From Micromonospora sp. WMMD980 (GTDB taxonomy: Bacteria; Actinomycetota; Actinomycetes; Mycobacteriales; Micromonosporaceae), in assembly GCF_029626035.1 (NCBI RefSeq), contig NZ_JARUBE010000003.1:5952001-6016000 (forward strand): a stretch of DNA of 64,000 nt, read 5' to 3'. A program made the position numbers and the translations under genes. The notes below the pieces were generated by a model. The model did no database searches and had not been told where the DNA came from. It worked only from the letters and a program-made list of their open reading frames with translations. Shown piece by piece: positions 1-10,681 of the stretch (positions within the stretch are counted from its first letter, which is position 1; the number at the start of each line of letters is the position of its first letter).

Positions 1-849
1 GGACTCGGGTGGCGACTGGGCGCAGCCGTCGGTCAGGCCGAACACCCAGGACGCCCGCCGGCCGCCCGGTCGACCGGCGTTGCGAGCCGCCTCCGCGGCC
101 AGCCCGGACCGGCTGACCGCCCCGATCCGCAGCAGCCCGTCGACGATGCCCACCGCCCTGACCGGATCCGACCAGACTGCGGTCTCCCAGGCACAGGCGG
201 CCGGTCCGGTGCGGGGTGGCGGCCCGGGCGGACGGGTCGGTTCGGGCGGGAGCGGCGCGCCGGCGAGGCCGGACGGACGGCGCGGATCTGGCGTCCGGGT
301 CAGAGTCGCCTTGTCCGACGGACCGACCGCCAGTGGCGCCCCGCCGACGTCCGTCGACAGCAAGGTGGTGGCGGTCGGGGAGGCACCGGAACGGGCCGGT
401 CCGAGCCCGCCTGCTTCGGGACCGCGACCGACGGGAGCGCCTGCGCGGGGACCGCCGGCCGTGGCAGCGCCGGCGGGGACCGGCAAACCACGCGAGAAGT
501 CGGCAATCGGGGCGTGGTGCACCCGGACGCCCGGCTGGGAGTCGGCCCGAATCGTGGCCGGAAGCAGGACGTGCACGTCATCGGTGAAGTCGGCGGCGTG
601 CTCGACACCGTGCAGGTAGGCCGCGGACGGCCCGGCGATCAGGGTGCCGGGCGGCATCCGGAGCAGCACGGCCCGGCAGGCCAGCGCATGATCGCGGTCG
701 AGGCGCGCGTCGGCGTAGACGTCCTGCCGGAGCCGGACCCAGGACGCGCCACGGAGATGGTGCCGGGACAGCAATCCGCGCCGGACCGCGTCCGAGCCGC
801 GGAAGACCTGCCCGGCCAACTGCTGCGGACGATGTGGATGAGGTGGCAT
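1..849 (-). CDS. DUF559/AbiEi-like protein, 3' end beyond window
   Basis: The frame stays open for 283 codons and runs off the left edge, so the C-terminus is missing. The N-terminus (residues 1-115) has the usual layout of actinobacterial DUF559-type endonuclease-like or AbiEi-antitoxin-like proteins: a GSDAVRRGLLSRHHLRG winged-helix-like stretch, WVRLRQDVYAD, then AGPSAAYLHGVEH and VRVHH. The family pattern resumes at residue 221 (WETAVWSDPVRAVGIVDGLL) and continues to WVFGLTDGCAQSPPES, which normally precedes the nuclease fold. Residues 117-218 are odd: a Gly/Ala/Pro-rich low-complexity stretch replaces the short segment expected there. The ATG start follows a CACGCT box by six bases, which fits a leaderless promoter. 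The molecular role of the family is not established. Confidence 0.6.
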   Translation of the reverse strand, partial: MPPHPHRPQQLAGQVFRGSDAVRRGLLSRHHLRGASWVRLRQDVYADARLDRDHALACRAVLLRMPPGTLIAGPSAAYLHGVEHAADFTDDVHVLLPATIRADSQPGVRVHHAPIADFSRGLPVPAGAATAGGPRAGAPVGRGPEAGGLGPARSGASPTATTLLSTDVGGAPLAVGPSDKATLTRTPDPRRPSGLAGAPLPPEPTRPPGPPPRTGPAACAWETAVWSDPVRAVGIVDGLLRIGAVSRSGLAAEAARNAGRPGGRRASWVFGLTDGCAQSPPES

Positions 850-889
850 GTGCCAAGCGTGAGGTGACGCCGCGACCGTAGGACAGCCC

Positions 890-934
890 TGTGGACAACC
901 GCTGCCGGCCCCGACCGCCGCGCCCTGTGGACAA
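890..934. promoter_or_regulatory. Pair of DnaA-box-like sites
   Basis: The 9-mer TGTGGACAA occurs at 890-898 and 926-934; its complement TTGTCCACA is the actinomycete DnaA-box consensus. Both copies share longer flanks (CCCTGTGGACAACC) and are 36 bases apart. They lie 41-85 bases upstream of the DUF559-type start, between it and the end of the IclR gene. A third, imperfect copy (TGTGGACAC) sits on the opposite side of the IclR gene at its start codon. Nothing else marks an origin here. Confidence 0.4.
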
Positions 935-1050
935 CCACCACACCACCCTCTGGTGTGCTACGTGCGCTCGCCCGGCGCCGATGCCGCCACGTCCCCGAAC
1001 TGGCGGCGGCCACCTCGGGCACCCCCCGGCACCCGGGCGCACGGGCCACC

Positions 1051-1698
1051 TCAGGCGAGCGCGGCGGTGACCGCCTCGGCGGCGGCGGTGACCTGGGCGC
1101 CGACCTCGGCCACGTCCAGCGGGGTCAGCGACACCACGCCGACGCTCCCCTCCAGCCCGGGCACCCCGAGCACCGGCGCGGCCACCCCGTACGCGCCGGA
1201 CTGCAGCTCGCCGCTGGTGCTGACCGGCCCGGCGTCGCCGGCGCGTCCGGCCAGCACGGCCCGGCCCGCCGCGCCCCGCTCCAACGGATGCCGGGAGCCG
1301 GTCCGGTAGGCCACGTGGAAGGCGGTCCAACTCGGCTCGACCACCGCCAGCGCGACCCCCTCGCCGCCCTCGACCACGGTCAGGTGCGCGGTCGCCCCGG
1401 TCCGCTCGGCGAGCCGGCGCAACGCGGGCAGCGCCCCCTCGGCGAGCAGCGGTTGGGCTCGCCGGGCCAGGTGTAGCACGCCGACGCCGATCCGCAGCCG
1501 ACCCGCGCCGTCGCGCCGCAGCATGCCGTGCCCGGCGAGCGCGCCGACCAGCCGGTAGACGGCCGCGCGGCCGATGCCCAGCCGGTGCGCCGCCTCGGTG
1601 ACGGTCAGCCCGCCCGGGGCGTCCGCGACGAGGTGCAACAGGCGTAGACCCCGGTCCAGGGTCTGCGCGGTCTCTGGAGGGCGTGCCGCCGTGTCCAC
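1051..1698 (-). CDS. IclR-family transcriptional regulator
   Basis: This is a 215-residue DNA-binding regulator. Residues 10-70 form the IclR winged helix (ALDRGL-like [14 protein letters not shown], then [24 protein letters not shown]). The rest is the effector-binding GAF-like domain, including [24 protein letters not shown]. At 215 residues it is somewhat short for the family (usually about 250), mainly in the C-terminal domain. The GTG start is supported by TACGCT seven bases upstream, a leaderless arrangement. It is divergent from cysS with a 63-base gap. The effector and target genes cannot be read from the sequence. Confidence 0.85.
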   Translation of the reverse strand: MDTAARPPETAQTLDRGLRLLHLVADAPGGLTVTEAAHRLGIGRAAVYRLVGALAGHGMLRRDGAGRLRIGVGVLHLARRAQPLLAEGALPALRRLAERTGATAHLTVVEGGEGVALAVVEPSWTAFHVAYRTGSRHPLERGAAGRAVLAGRAGDAGPVSTSGELQSGAYGVAAPVLGVPGLEGSVGVVSLTPLDVAEVGAQVTAAAEAVTAALA

Positions 1699-1761
1699 AG
1701 CACGCAGCGTACGACCCGGCTCCGGCCAACCTCGAAATGTGCGGACGGCTACCCTTGTGAG

Positions 1762-3176
<1,415 letters not shown>

Positions 3177-3177
<1 letters not shown>

Positions 3178-4301
3178 TGGCCGGCAACTCGCAGCGCCGT
3201 GGCCGGCGACTGACGCCGAAGGCGGGCGCCCCCAAGGGCACCGGTGGCAAGAACAAGGACTCCCTCGCCGGGCGGGGCCGCACCCTGCCCGCGGACGAGC
3301 GGCCCTGGCACAAGGCCTACTCGGGCACCGAGAAGCTGCCCCAGCGCACCGCCTGGAAGCAGGACAAGGAGCGCCGGGCCGCCGCCGAGGAGGGCCGCGC
3401 GCCCAAGATCGGTCAGCCGGGCACCAAGGACACCACCTGGGGCAAGGGCGGCGGTCGGGGCGTGCCCACCGCCGCCAAGGGCCGGGGCGGCAAGCCCACC
3501 GCCGGCCGGTCCGGGCCGCGGGTCTCCCCGGGCCGCAAGTCGAACCCGGCGAAGGACAGCCCCGAGCTGCTCGTCGGGCGGAACCCGGTGCTGGAGTCGC
3601 TGCGCGCGCAGGTGCCGGCGACGGCGCTCTACACGGCGCAGGGCATCGACGTCGACGACCGGGTCAAGGAGATCGTCCGCACCGCCGCCGACCGGGGCAT
3701 CGCGATCCTGGAGGTCGGCCGCGCGGAGCTGGACCGGATGACCGGCGGGGTGCTGCACCAGGGCGTCGGGCTCCAGGTGCCGCCGTTCGCCTACGAGCCG
3801 TTCGAGGACCTGGTCACCGCCGCGCTGGAGCAGGCCGCCCCGCTGCTGGTCGCGCTGGACGGGGTCACCGACCCGCGCAACCTCGGGGCGGTGATCCGGT
3901 CCGCCGCCGCGTTCGGCGCGCAGGGTGTCTTCGTACCCGAGCGGCGTGCCGCCGGGATCACCGCGACCGCCTGGCGGACCAGCGCCGGCGCGGCCGCGCG
4001 CGTCCCGGTCGCCCAGGTCACCAACCTGACCCGGTCGCTCAAGGCGTGCAAGGAGGCCGGCTTCGTCGTGGTCGGCCTGGACGCCGACGGGCAGACCGAC
4101 CTCTACGACCTGGAGGCCGCGGTCGGTCCGCTGGTCGTGGTGGTCGGCTCGGAGGGGCGGGGCCTGTCCCGCCTGGTCGGCGAGACCTGCGACCTGACCG
4201 TCAGCATCCCGATGGTCTCCGACGTGGAGTCGCTCAACGCCAGCGTCGCCGCCGCGGTCACGCTCGCCGAGGTCGCCCGCCGCCGGGCCGTCGAGGTCTG
4301 A
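3177..4301 (+). CDS. rlmB: 23S rRNA (guanosine-2'-O-)-methyltransferase RlmB (TrmH/SpoU family)
   Basis: It is expected to 2'-O-methylate a guanosine of 23S rRNA using SAM. The 374-residue protein begins with about 125 basic, Gly/Lys/Arg-rich residues typical of actinobacterial RlmB. The substrate-binding domain follows ([12 protein letters not shown]) and then the SpoU knot with its three motifs: [31 protein letters not shown] and [19 protein letters not shown]. The ATG overlaps the cysS stop by one base. The open frame extends much further upstream inside cysS, but that part is a shadow of cysS. A perfect bidirectional terminator follows. Confidence 0.92.
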
Positions 4302-4310
4302 CCCCGCGCA

Positions 4311-4350
4311 CGAAAAGGGGCGGTCCGCCGTGGCGGGCCGCCCCTTTTCG
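4311..4350. terminator. Bidirectional intrinsic terminator
   Basis: A perfect 13-base inverted repeat, CGAAAAGGGGCGG (4311-4323) and CCGCCCCTTTTCG (4338-4350), encloses a second small stem CCGCC/GGCGG. A T-run follows the stem on either strand. It lies between the convergent ends of rlmB and the msiK-like gene. Confidence 0.85.
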
Positions 4351-4356
4351 CGTACG

Positions 4357-5448
<1,092 letters not shown>

Positions 5449-5467
5449 GATGGAGCGCTTCCTTTCA

Positions 5468-5525
5468 CCGGCAGGAACGTGCCGGACGATCCGAGTGAAG
5501 GAGCGACCGGCACCCGAGGTGCCGG
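5468..5525 (-). promoter_or_regulatory. Structured leader of the msiK-like gene, candidate msiK RNA motif
   Basis: Two hairpins lie just upstream of the ribosome binding site. The outer one (5507-5525) is CCGGCACC, a three-base loop, then GGTGCCGG. The inner one (5468-5485) is CCGGCA, a six-base loop, then TGCCGG. An msiK RNA motif is known in 5' leaders of actinobacterial msiK genes; assigning these hairpins to it is inference. The rest of 5449-5810 holds no gene; the far end carries the tRNA promoter, with a likely -10 TATGCT near 5790. Confidence 0.4.
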
Positions 5526-5810
5526 CCCACGGGCGTCATCCGGGCAGCCGAGGCGGGTCGGAGTGTCGTCCGTGTCACTGCACCGTAAACGGCTTTCACG
5601 ATCGTGCCAAGGCGGGGGGCAACGGGTGGGACGGACGGCATAGACATTTCGGTCACCCGGGCACGGCGAGGCATCAATCTCCCGGCCGTGAGCGCGAATC
5701 GGCGACGATCCGTCGGCCGGGCCGGTCGGGAAACTGACGTTTTCCGTGGTCGGGAGCGCTGCCAGGCGGGATTTCCGGAACCCAGTCGCTATGCTGAGCC
5801 CGTCACACGC

Positions 5811-5887
5811 GCCCCTGTAGCTCAGCTGGCCAGAGCACTCGCCTTGTAAGCGAGATGTCGCCGGTTCGATCCCGGCCGGGGGCTCCA
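5811..5887 (+). tRNA. tRNA-Thr (anticodon TGT)
   Basis: The 77-base cloverleaf folds completely. The acceptor stem pairs GCCCCTG with CGGGGGC, the anticodon stem CTCGC/GCGAG encloses CTTGTAA with anticodon TGT, and the T-arm is GCCGG TTCGATC CCGGC. The discriminator is T and CCA is encoded. It reads threonine ACA codons. Confidence 0.95.
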
Positions 5888-6149
5888 ATTCCACAAGGCG
5901 CTTCGGATCGAGTGTCGAGATCAGCGGTCGACCGCCAGCGTCGTGAGTGCCGTCCTAGCTCGTGAGGACCACGCCGGTCACGATGGTGGCAGGGCCGCCA
6001 GGTTCAGGCGGTGGCGAGGCCACGTCCACGCCATGGCCGCCCCGGCCACGCCTTCCGGGCCTGGCGAGCGCGCCCATCGTGGCAGAGGTGAGCGGCTCGC
6101 CGCTGCCCCTTCTCCGCCGCCGGTGGCCCGACCCGCGACGGGTCGACGA
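5888..6149. other. Intergenic stretch without a recognisable gene
   Basis: The 262 bases between tRNA-Thr and the end of the broken DUF4386 gene contain only open frames without family features. No terminator, promoter or repeat stands out. Confidence 0.5.
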
Positions 6150-6802
6150 TCAGACGGCGAGCTCGGGTGCGGGTCGGAGACCCCTGACGATCAGATAGAC
6201 GCCCAGCGCGAACTCCCACACCGCGATAGGGAGCGCCCCGACCGCGGTCACCGGCGACAACCGGTCCCAGACACCGAACAGCACGCCCGCGTCGGAGGCG
6301 ACCAACAGGGGTGCGCCGACCAGCCCGAGCAGCGCGGGACGAGGCGCGACTGGTACAGCAGGGAGCCCAGCAGCAGCGCGTTCACGGCCGGGATGAGGCT
6401 CTGGCTGAGCAGGAGCATCGAGTCGTAGAGGGCGACCAGTGCCTGACCGATGGACGGCGCGTCCGCTCCGGCTCCGGCCCGCCGCAGGCCGACAATCGTC
6501 AGGAGGCTCGCGACGCCGACGAAGATTCCGGCGGCCTCCAGTACCCGAGCGGCGACGAAGCCCGTTGCGCGGGCCTCGCCGTGCCGCTTGAGCACCGGGA
6601 ACAGTGCGACGGCGGTGCCGATGCAGGCGAGGGCGACGATCACCTCGAGGACGCCGCCGACGACCACCGGGGTCTCCGAGGTGGTGCCCACGACGAAGTC
6701 CGCGTCGCGTACCGGGCGGTACAGGGCGACGGTCGGGATCGAGGCGAAGGTGAGCACGTAGGCCCCGCCGGCGACCAGCGAGGTCCTCCGCAGTGGGCCC
6801 AT
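6150..6802 (-). pseudogene. DUF4386 membrane protein, frameshifted
   Basis: The first frame (6802 down to about 6335) encodes the hydrophobic DUF4386 fold, starting MGPLRRTSLVAGGAYVLTFA and reaching LLYQSRLVPR. At the CCCGC run near 6330-6340 it loses the family pattern and reads an unrelated Cys/Trp-rich tail. One frame over, the expected last segment appears as ALLGLVGAPLLVASDAGVLF followed by VWEFALGVYLIVRGL, and ends at the TGA at 6150-6152. The total of 653 bases is one short of a multiple of three, so a single-base deletion explains it. The joined protein would have about 218 residues and several membrane spans. A sequencing error is the alternative. Confidence 0.7.
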
Positions 6803-6937
6803 CCGGGCTCCTCCCGTGGCGGTCGTTCGATCGACGGCGGTCCTGCCGCTACCCTGCTCCGCATCCGGGCGGCGGCGAATCGGCCGCTCGGGCAGTCCTC
6901 GGTGACGACGGAAGCGGGCGAAGGAGGGAGGAGCGGC

Positions 6938-7135
6938 GTGGGCGCGAAGACAGCGCTGCTGGCGTTCGCTGACGGTGACATCCGTCCAGCACTGCGAGGC
7001 GCCGCACGGTCGGAGCGGGCCGGAGCCCAGGCGGCCCGGCAGGCCGCTGACGCGCAGGCGCTGTCAGCCATGGGGCCGCCTCGGCGATACCGGATGGAAC
7101 CGGACGGCGTGATGCGCGAGGTGACGGGGTGTTAA
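6938..7135 (+). pseudogene. DUF6928-like gene stub, 65 codons
   Basis: A strong ribosome binding site (AAGGAGGGAGG, 6921-6931) precedes a GTG that starts VGAKTALLAFADGDIRPAL. I recognise this as the N-terminus of a roughly 200-residue actinobacterial protein family (DUF6928). After about 25 residues the similarity is lost, and the frame ends at a TAA supplied by the adjacent GGGGCCCC/GTTAAC repeat. It therefore looks like a gene truncated at, or eroded next to, the repeat. A short functional peptide cannot be excluded. The function of the family is unknown. Confidence 0.45.
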
Positions 7136-7185
7136 CCGGGGGCCCTTCCTATACCGGAGGCGTTAACAAGGGGCCCCGCCTTTCA
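7131..7185. repeat. GGGGCCCC/GTTAACGCCTCCGG repeat, copy 1 (reverse)
   Basis: It contains GTTAAC, GGGGGCCC, then CTATACCGGAGGCGTTAAC and AAGGGGCCCC. Other copies lie at 17112-17165, 17234-17276, 27108-27155 and 50172-50224, with a weak one at 44032-44085. The first GTTAAC provides the stop codon of the DUF6928-like stub. Confidence 0.75.
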
Positions 7186-7218
7186 TGAGTCGGGCGGTGG
7201 AGGAGTCCAACCGGGCCC

Positions 7219-7587
7219 ATGCTGCGGGCCCGGGACGCGATGGACCGCGCGTACGCGCAGCCGCTGGACATTCCCGTGCTGGCCCGGATCGCGCACGTGT
7301 CCGAGGCGCACTTCATCCGCACCTTCCGGGCCACGTTCGGCGAGACGCCGCACCGCTACCTGCAGCGCAGGCGCGTCGAGCGGGCCATGTCGCTGCTGCG
7401 GGAGACCGACCGGGACGTCACCGACATCTGCCTCGCCGTCGGCTTCACCAGCCTCGGCACGTTCAGCCGGACGTTCCGGGAGATCGTCGGCGAGTCGCCG
7501 CGTGACTTCCGGCGGCACCGCAGCGCCGTCGCGAACGTGCCGAGCTGCTTCGCCAAGTCCTGGACCAGACCGAGCAGTTTTGGATAA
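7219..7587 (+). CDS. AraC-family transcriptional regulator (short)
   Basis: The 122-residue protein is almost only the AraC DNA-binding domain with its two helix-turn-helix units: LDIPVLARIAHVSEAHFIRT with FGETPHRYLQRRRVERAMSL, then VTDICLAVGFTSLGTFSRTF. The short tail VPSCFAKSWTRPSSFG matches single-domain AraC proteins that often sit beside VOC/glyoxalase genes in actinobacteria. That fits the VOC gene 35 bases downstream, so local control of that gene is a reasonable inference. A GGAGGA sequence lies about 15 bases upstream of the ATG, a little far. Confidence 0.85.
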   Translation: MLRARDAMDRAYAQPLDIPVLARIAHVSEAHFIRTFRATFGETPHRYLQRRRVERAMSLLRETDRDVTDICLAVGFTSLGTFSRTFREIVGESPRDFRRHRSAVANVPSCFAKSWTRPSSFG

Positions 7588-7622
7588 GCACCAGGTCAGG
7601 GCGTTGCTCTAGCGTCGACGGC

Positions 7623-8057
7623 ATGACGATGACTTCGATTTCCCGCTCCCAGATCTACGTCCTCGACCAGGACGAGGCACTCGACTTCTATGTCGGCAAG
7701 CTGGGCATGGAGGTCAACACCGACCAGGATCTCGGCTTCATGCGCTGGCTCACGGTCAACGTGCCGGGCGACGCGCAGCGGGAGATCCTGCTGGAGAAGC
7801 CGGGCCCGCCCGCGCTCGACCCGAAGACGGCCGAGCAGGTCCGGGAGCTGCTCACCAAGGGCGCCGCCGGCGGCTTCCTGTTCCTCACCACCGACGACGC
7901 GCACAAGACGTACGCGGATCTGGTGGCCAAGGGCGTGGAGATCACCGACGAGCCGACCGACCGGCCGTACGGGATCGACTTCGGCATCCGCGACCCGTTC
8001 GGCAACCGGATCCGGATCGGCCAGATGCACCCGCGCGAGCAGTGGGCGAACGGCTGA
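7623..8057 (+). CDS. VOC-family (glyoxalase/bleomycin-resistance-like) protein
   Basis: The 144-residue protein shows the paired beta-alpha-beta-beta-beta modules of the vicinal oxygen chelate superfamily. SRSQIYVLDQDEALDFYVGKLGMEV begins the first module (given here by its key residues only), and PYGIDFGIRDPFGNRIRIGQ closes the second. Substrate and metal use cannot be told from the sequence. TAGCGT lies seven bases before the ATG, so transcription is probably leaderless. It follows the AraC gene in the same direction. Confidence 0.85.
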   Translation: MTMTSISRSQIYVLDQDEALDFYVGKLGMEVNTDQDLGFMRWLTVNVPGDAQREILLEKPGPPALDPKTAEQVRELLTKGAAGGFLFLTTDDAHKTYADLVAKGVEITDEPTDRPYGIDFGIRDPFGNRIRIGQMHPREQWANG

Positions 8058-8124
8058 GCGCGGGGCTGCGGGTCGCGGCGGAGGCGGGTTAGGGTCGGCC
8101 TTCCCGATCTTGGTGAGGTGACCG

Positions 8125-8739
8125 GTGGCGACCCGACTGCTGTTCCTGGCCCGGCACGGCGAGCAGGAGGAGACCGCGACGGAGGCGCCGGAGGTCGGCC
8201 TCTCCGCCCGGGGTCGGCGGCAGGCGACGCTGCTCGGCGAGCGGCTGCGGGGCGCGCGGCTCGACGCGGTGCACCACGGGCCGCTGGCCCGGGCGGCGGA
8301 GACCGCCGCGCTGGTCGCCGCCGCGTTGCCCGGTGTTTCGGTTCATCAGGACGATCGGGCCGGCGACCACATGCCGCACGACACCGACCCGACCGGCCTG
8401 CCCGAGCGCCACGCCGCGTTCCTGGCCGAGTTCACCGACGCGGAGCGGCAGGAGGGGCCGGTGGTGACGGCGGAGGCGGTGGCCCGGTTCGCCACCGCTC
8501 CCGCCTCCGGCGACGTCCGTGAGCTGGTCGTCACCCACAACTTCCTGGTCGCCTGGCTGGTGCGCCACGCGCTGGAGGCGCCGGAGCGCCGCTGGATCGG
8601 GCTCAACCACGCCAACTGCGCGCTGACCGTGATCCGCTACAGCGACGCTGGCCCGCCCGCGCTGATCGCCCTGAACGACGCCGCCCATCTGCCGCCCGAC
8701 CTGCGCGCCACCGGCTTCCCGGACGACTACCGCTTCTGA
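8125..8739 (+). CDS. Histidine phosphatase (phosphoglycerate mutase-like) family protein
   Basis: The 204-residue protein carries the RHG signature at its N-terminus (LLFLARHGEQEE), then GLSARGRRQATLLGERL and HHGPLARAAETAAL, and a second catalytic histidine in ELVVTHNFLVAWLVRHAL. These are the phosphohistidine branch features. The natural substrate is unknown. The GTG start has GGTGAGG upstream (8112-8118). It is not obviously part of an operon. Confidence 0.88.
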   Translation: MATRLLFLARHGEQEETATEAPEVGLSARGRRQATLLGERLRGARLDAVHHGPLARAAETAALVAAALPGVSVHQDDRAGDHMPHDTDPTGLPERHAAFLAEFTDAERQEGPVVTAEAVARFATAPASGDVRELVVTHNFLVAWLVRHALEAPERRWIGLNHANCALTVIRYSDAGPPALIALNDAAHLPPDLRATGFPDDYRF

Positions 8740-8768
8740 CGCCCGAGCCTCGGTGGAAGCGGGCGGCG

Positions 8769-8822
8769 TTCAAGGAGCTCGGGTCGCCACCGAGAGCGGC
8801 TCCGACGCGAACTCCTTGATCA
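8769..8822. repeat. GATCAAGGAGTT palindrome family, copy 1 (degenerate)
   Basis: TTCAAGGAGCTCGGGTCG and CGACGCGAACTCCTTGATCA form imperfect inverted arms. A perfect version with the same arms lies at 47086-47145. It sits between the convergent ends of the phosphatase and DJ-1/PfpI genes and may act as a terminator. Confidence 0.6.
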
Positions 8823-8837
8823 CGTCTGCGGAGGGGG

Positions 8838-9494
8838 TCAGCCGCGCAGCTTGACCACGGCGTCGGCCACCGCGCGGGCGGACTGCGGGTTCTGGCCGGT
8901 GACCAGGTTGCCGTCGACCACCACGTGCTCGGTGAAGTTCGGCGCGGGGACGTGCTGCGCGCCGGCCTCGGCGAGCTTGTCCGCGAGCAGGAACGGCACC
9001 ACCTCGGTCAGGCCGACGGCGGCCTCCTCGTCGTTGGTGAAGCCGGCCACCCGCTTGCCGGCGATCAGGCGCGAGCCGTCGGATCCGGTGAGGTTGACCA
9101 GCGCCGAGGGGCCGTGGCAGACGGCGGCGACCACGCCGCCGCGCTCGTGGACCGAGCGGGCGATCCGGGCCAGGTCCTCATCGTCGGGGAAGTCCCACAT
9201 GGTGCCGTGGCCGCCGGCGAAGAGGATCACGTCGTAGCCGGCCGGGTCGACGTCGGCCGCCTTCGGGGTGTCGGTCACCCCGGCGGTGGCGAGGAAGTCG
9301 TTCTGGGTCTTGTCGTCGGCGTCCCGGCCGTCGGTCGGCGGCTCGCCGCCGGCCACCGACACCAGGTCGACGTCGTAGCCGGCGGCCCGGAAGACCTCCC
9401 ACGGCTCGGCGGCCTCGCCGACGTAGTAGCCGGTCTTGCGGCCGGTGTCGCCGAGTTCGGAATGGCTGGTCAGGGCGATGAGTGCACGAGTCAT
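8838..9494 (-). CDS. DJ-1/PfpI-family (type 1 glutamine amidotransferase-like) protein
   Basis: The 218-residue protein has the class I amidotransferase-like fold of the Hsp31/PfpI branch. AGYDVDLVSVAGGEPPTD, a glutamate in GYDVILFAGGHGTMWDFPDD, and the nucleophile elbow AAVCHGPSALVNL with the catalytic Cys-His are all present. Relatives are chaperones, deglycases or glyoxalase III enzymes; which applies here is not clear. The start chosen is MTRALIALTSHSE because GGAAG lies five bases upstream; the open frame extends further without family features. A LysR remnant is divergent to it. Confidence 0.88.
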   Translation of the reverse strand: MTRALIALTSHSELGDTGRKTGYYVGEAAEPWEVFRAAGYDVDLVSVAGGEPPTDGRDADDKTQNDFLATAGVTDTPKAADVDPAGYDVILFAGGHGTMWDFPDDEDLARIARSVHERGGVVAAVCHGPSALVNLTGSDGSRLIAGKRVAGFTNDEEAAVGLTEVVPFLLADKLAEAGAQHVPAPNFTEHVVVDGNLVTGQNPQSARAVADAVVKLRG

Positions 9495-9566
9495 GTCTTC
9501 CATGCTGGCGCGCCGGGCCATAGCTGACCAATAGGCGAGAGTCACGTCGGCGATAGGTTTACCGAT

Positions 9567-10045
9567 GTGAAGACGTCGCTTTGACCGGCTGCCCCGGGGC
9601 GTCACGCCGACCGCCGCCGGGGACGAGCTGGCCCGCCGGGTGGCCGAGCCGCTGGACCGGCTCGCCGTCCTGGGCCGAGCGGCTGGCCGGCCCGGTGACC
9701 CCGTCGGCGCTTTGCGACGTGCCGCTGGTCGCCTGGGGCGAGGAGGCGCCGCTTCTGCGCCGCTGCTGGCGCACCGTCTTCGACACCCGGCTCACCCGCA
9801 CGCCCAGCCTGGTGGTGGCGGACCTGCGGGCGGTCCGGTCGGCGGTGGCGGCCGGCGCGGGGGCGAGCGTGCTGCCCGCGTACCTCTGCCGGGGTGAGTT
9901 GGCCTCCGGCGCGTTGCGGGCGTTGCTCGCGCCGCCGGTGCCGCCGCTCAACACGCTCTTCCTCGCGGTCCGGCCGGGTGCGGCCGGACGGCGCGAGGTG
10001 CAGGCCGTGCGACGGGCGCTGCTGGCGGCGGCCCCCGGCTGGTGA
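9567..10045 (+). pseudogene. LysR-family regulator remnant
   Basis: Two pieces of a LysR regulator survive in different frames. The first (about 9571-9670) reads RFDRLPRGVTPTAAGDELAR and PLDRLAVL, the end of the helix-turn-helix domain and the linker helix. The second (from about 9672) reads DVPLVAWGEEAPLLRRCWR through AVAAGAGASVLPAYLC to AVRRALLAAAPGW, the C-terminal part of the effector domain. The start, the first helices and about 100 residues between the pieces are missing. It is divergent from the DJ-1/PfpI gene, the usual place for a LysR regulator of its neighbour. Confidence 0.65.
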
Positions 10046-10055
10046 GCGGCCCTCC

Positions 10056-10511
10056 TCAGCCGGTCGCGCGGGTGAGGAGGCCGACCACCTCGGCGGTGGC
10101 GGCCGGCGGGGTGGCCTGCGGCGGGCAGTCCACGTAGGAGCTGGTGGTCGGGCCGATGGTGAGGCGGTAGCTGAACGCGTCGGCGCACATGGTCGCCGGC
10201 GTGGTGGCTGCCGCCTCGGTGGCCAGCCGCGGGTCGGCGGCGAGCTTCCGCAGCCGGTTGAGGTCGGCGTCGCTGAGTCGGCCGTCGCGGGCGGCGCCGG
10301 CCCGGTCGGTCTTCGTCCAACTGCCGTCGGGTCGCACGGTGATGGTGTCGGTCAGGCCGGCGATGCCGCCCGAGTGAACGAGCGTCACCTCGACTCCGGG
10401 CAGTCCGGTGACGGCCGGGCCGGCCGGTGCCGGGGTGTCGGCGCGGGCGCAGCCGGCGAGCGGGGCGAGGGCGGCGGCGAGGGTGACCGCCACGGCGTGG
10501 GCAGCTCTCAT
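10056..10511 (-). CDS. Secreted lipoprotein, emfourin (M4-protease inhibitor)-like
   Basis: The chosen start gives 151 residues: a signal peptide with a lipobox LAGC (Cys near residue 20), then a domain beginning VEVTLVHSGGIAGLTDTITV. That SGG-containing strand, followed by LSDADLNRLRKLAADPRL and a late YRLTIG strand, resembles emfourin, the protein inhibitor encoded beside protealysin-type M4 peptidases. Here it is divergent from a secreted M4 metallopeptidase, the same pairing, which strengthens the call. An extra upstream ATG at 10565 would add a basic stretch. The inhibitor role is inferred, not shown. A similar lipoprotein lies at 60189-60698. Confidence 0.55.
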   Translation of the reverse strand: MRAAHAVAVTLAAALAPLAGCARADTPAPAGPAVTGLPGVEVTLVHSGGIAGLTDTITVRPDGSWTKTDRAGAARDGRLSDADLNRLRKLAADPRLATEAAATTPATMCADAFSYRLTIGPTTSSYVDCPPQATPPAATAEVVGLLTRATG

Positions 10512-10681
10512 GCCGATCGGACGCACGACGGGGCCACCCGGTTCCGGTCCACGTCGCCTCCTCATCCGTTCGGTCAGTGTCTGGGACGGGAAACCGTCGC
10601 CCTATTTCATGGCTGTCGATGTCTCAGCTATATCTACAGCAGTGACTACCCCCGTCACAACTTCTCCTTGCAGGAGGGCAC

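Noticed and set aside
890..934. Replication origin
   Set aside because: Only two DnaA-box-like sites; no dnaA, dnaN, AT-rich region or box cluster.
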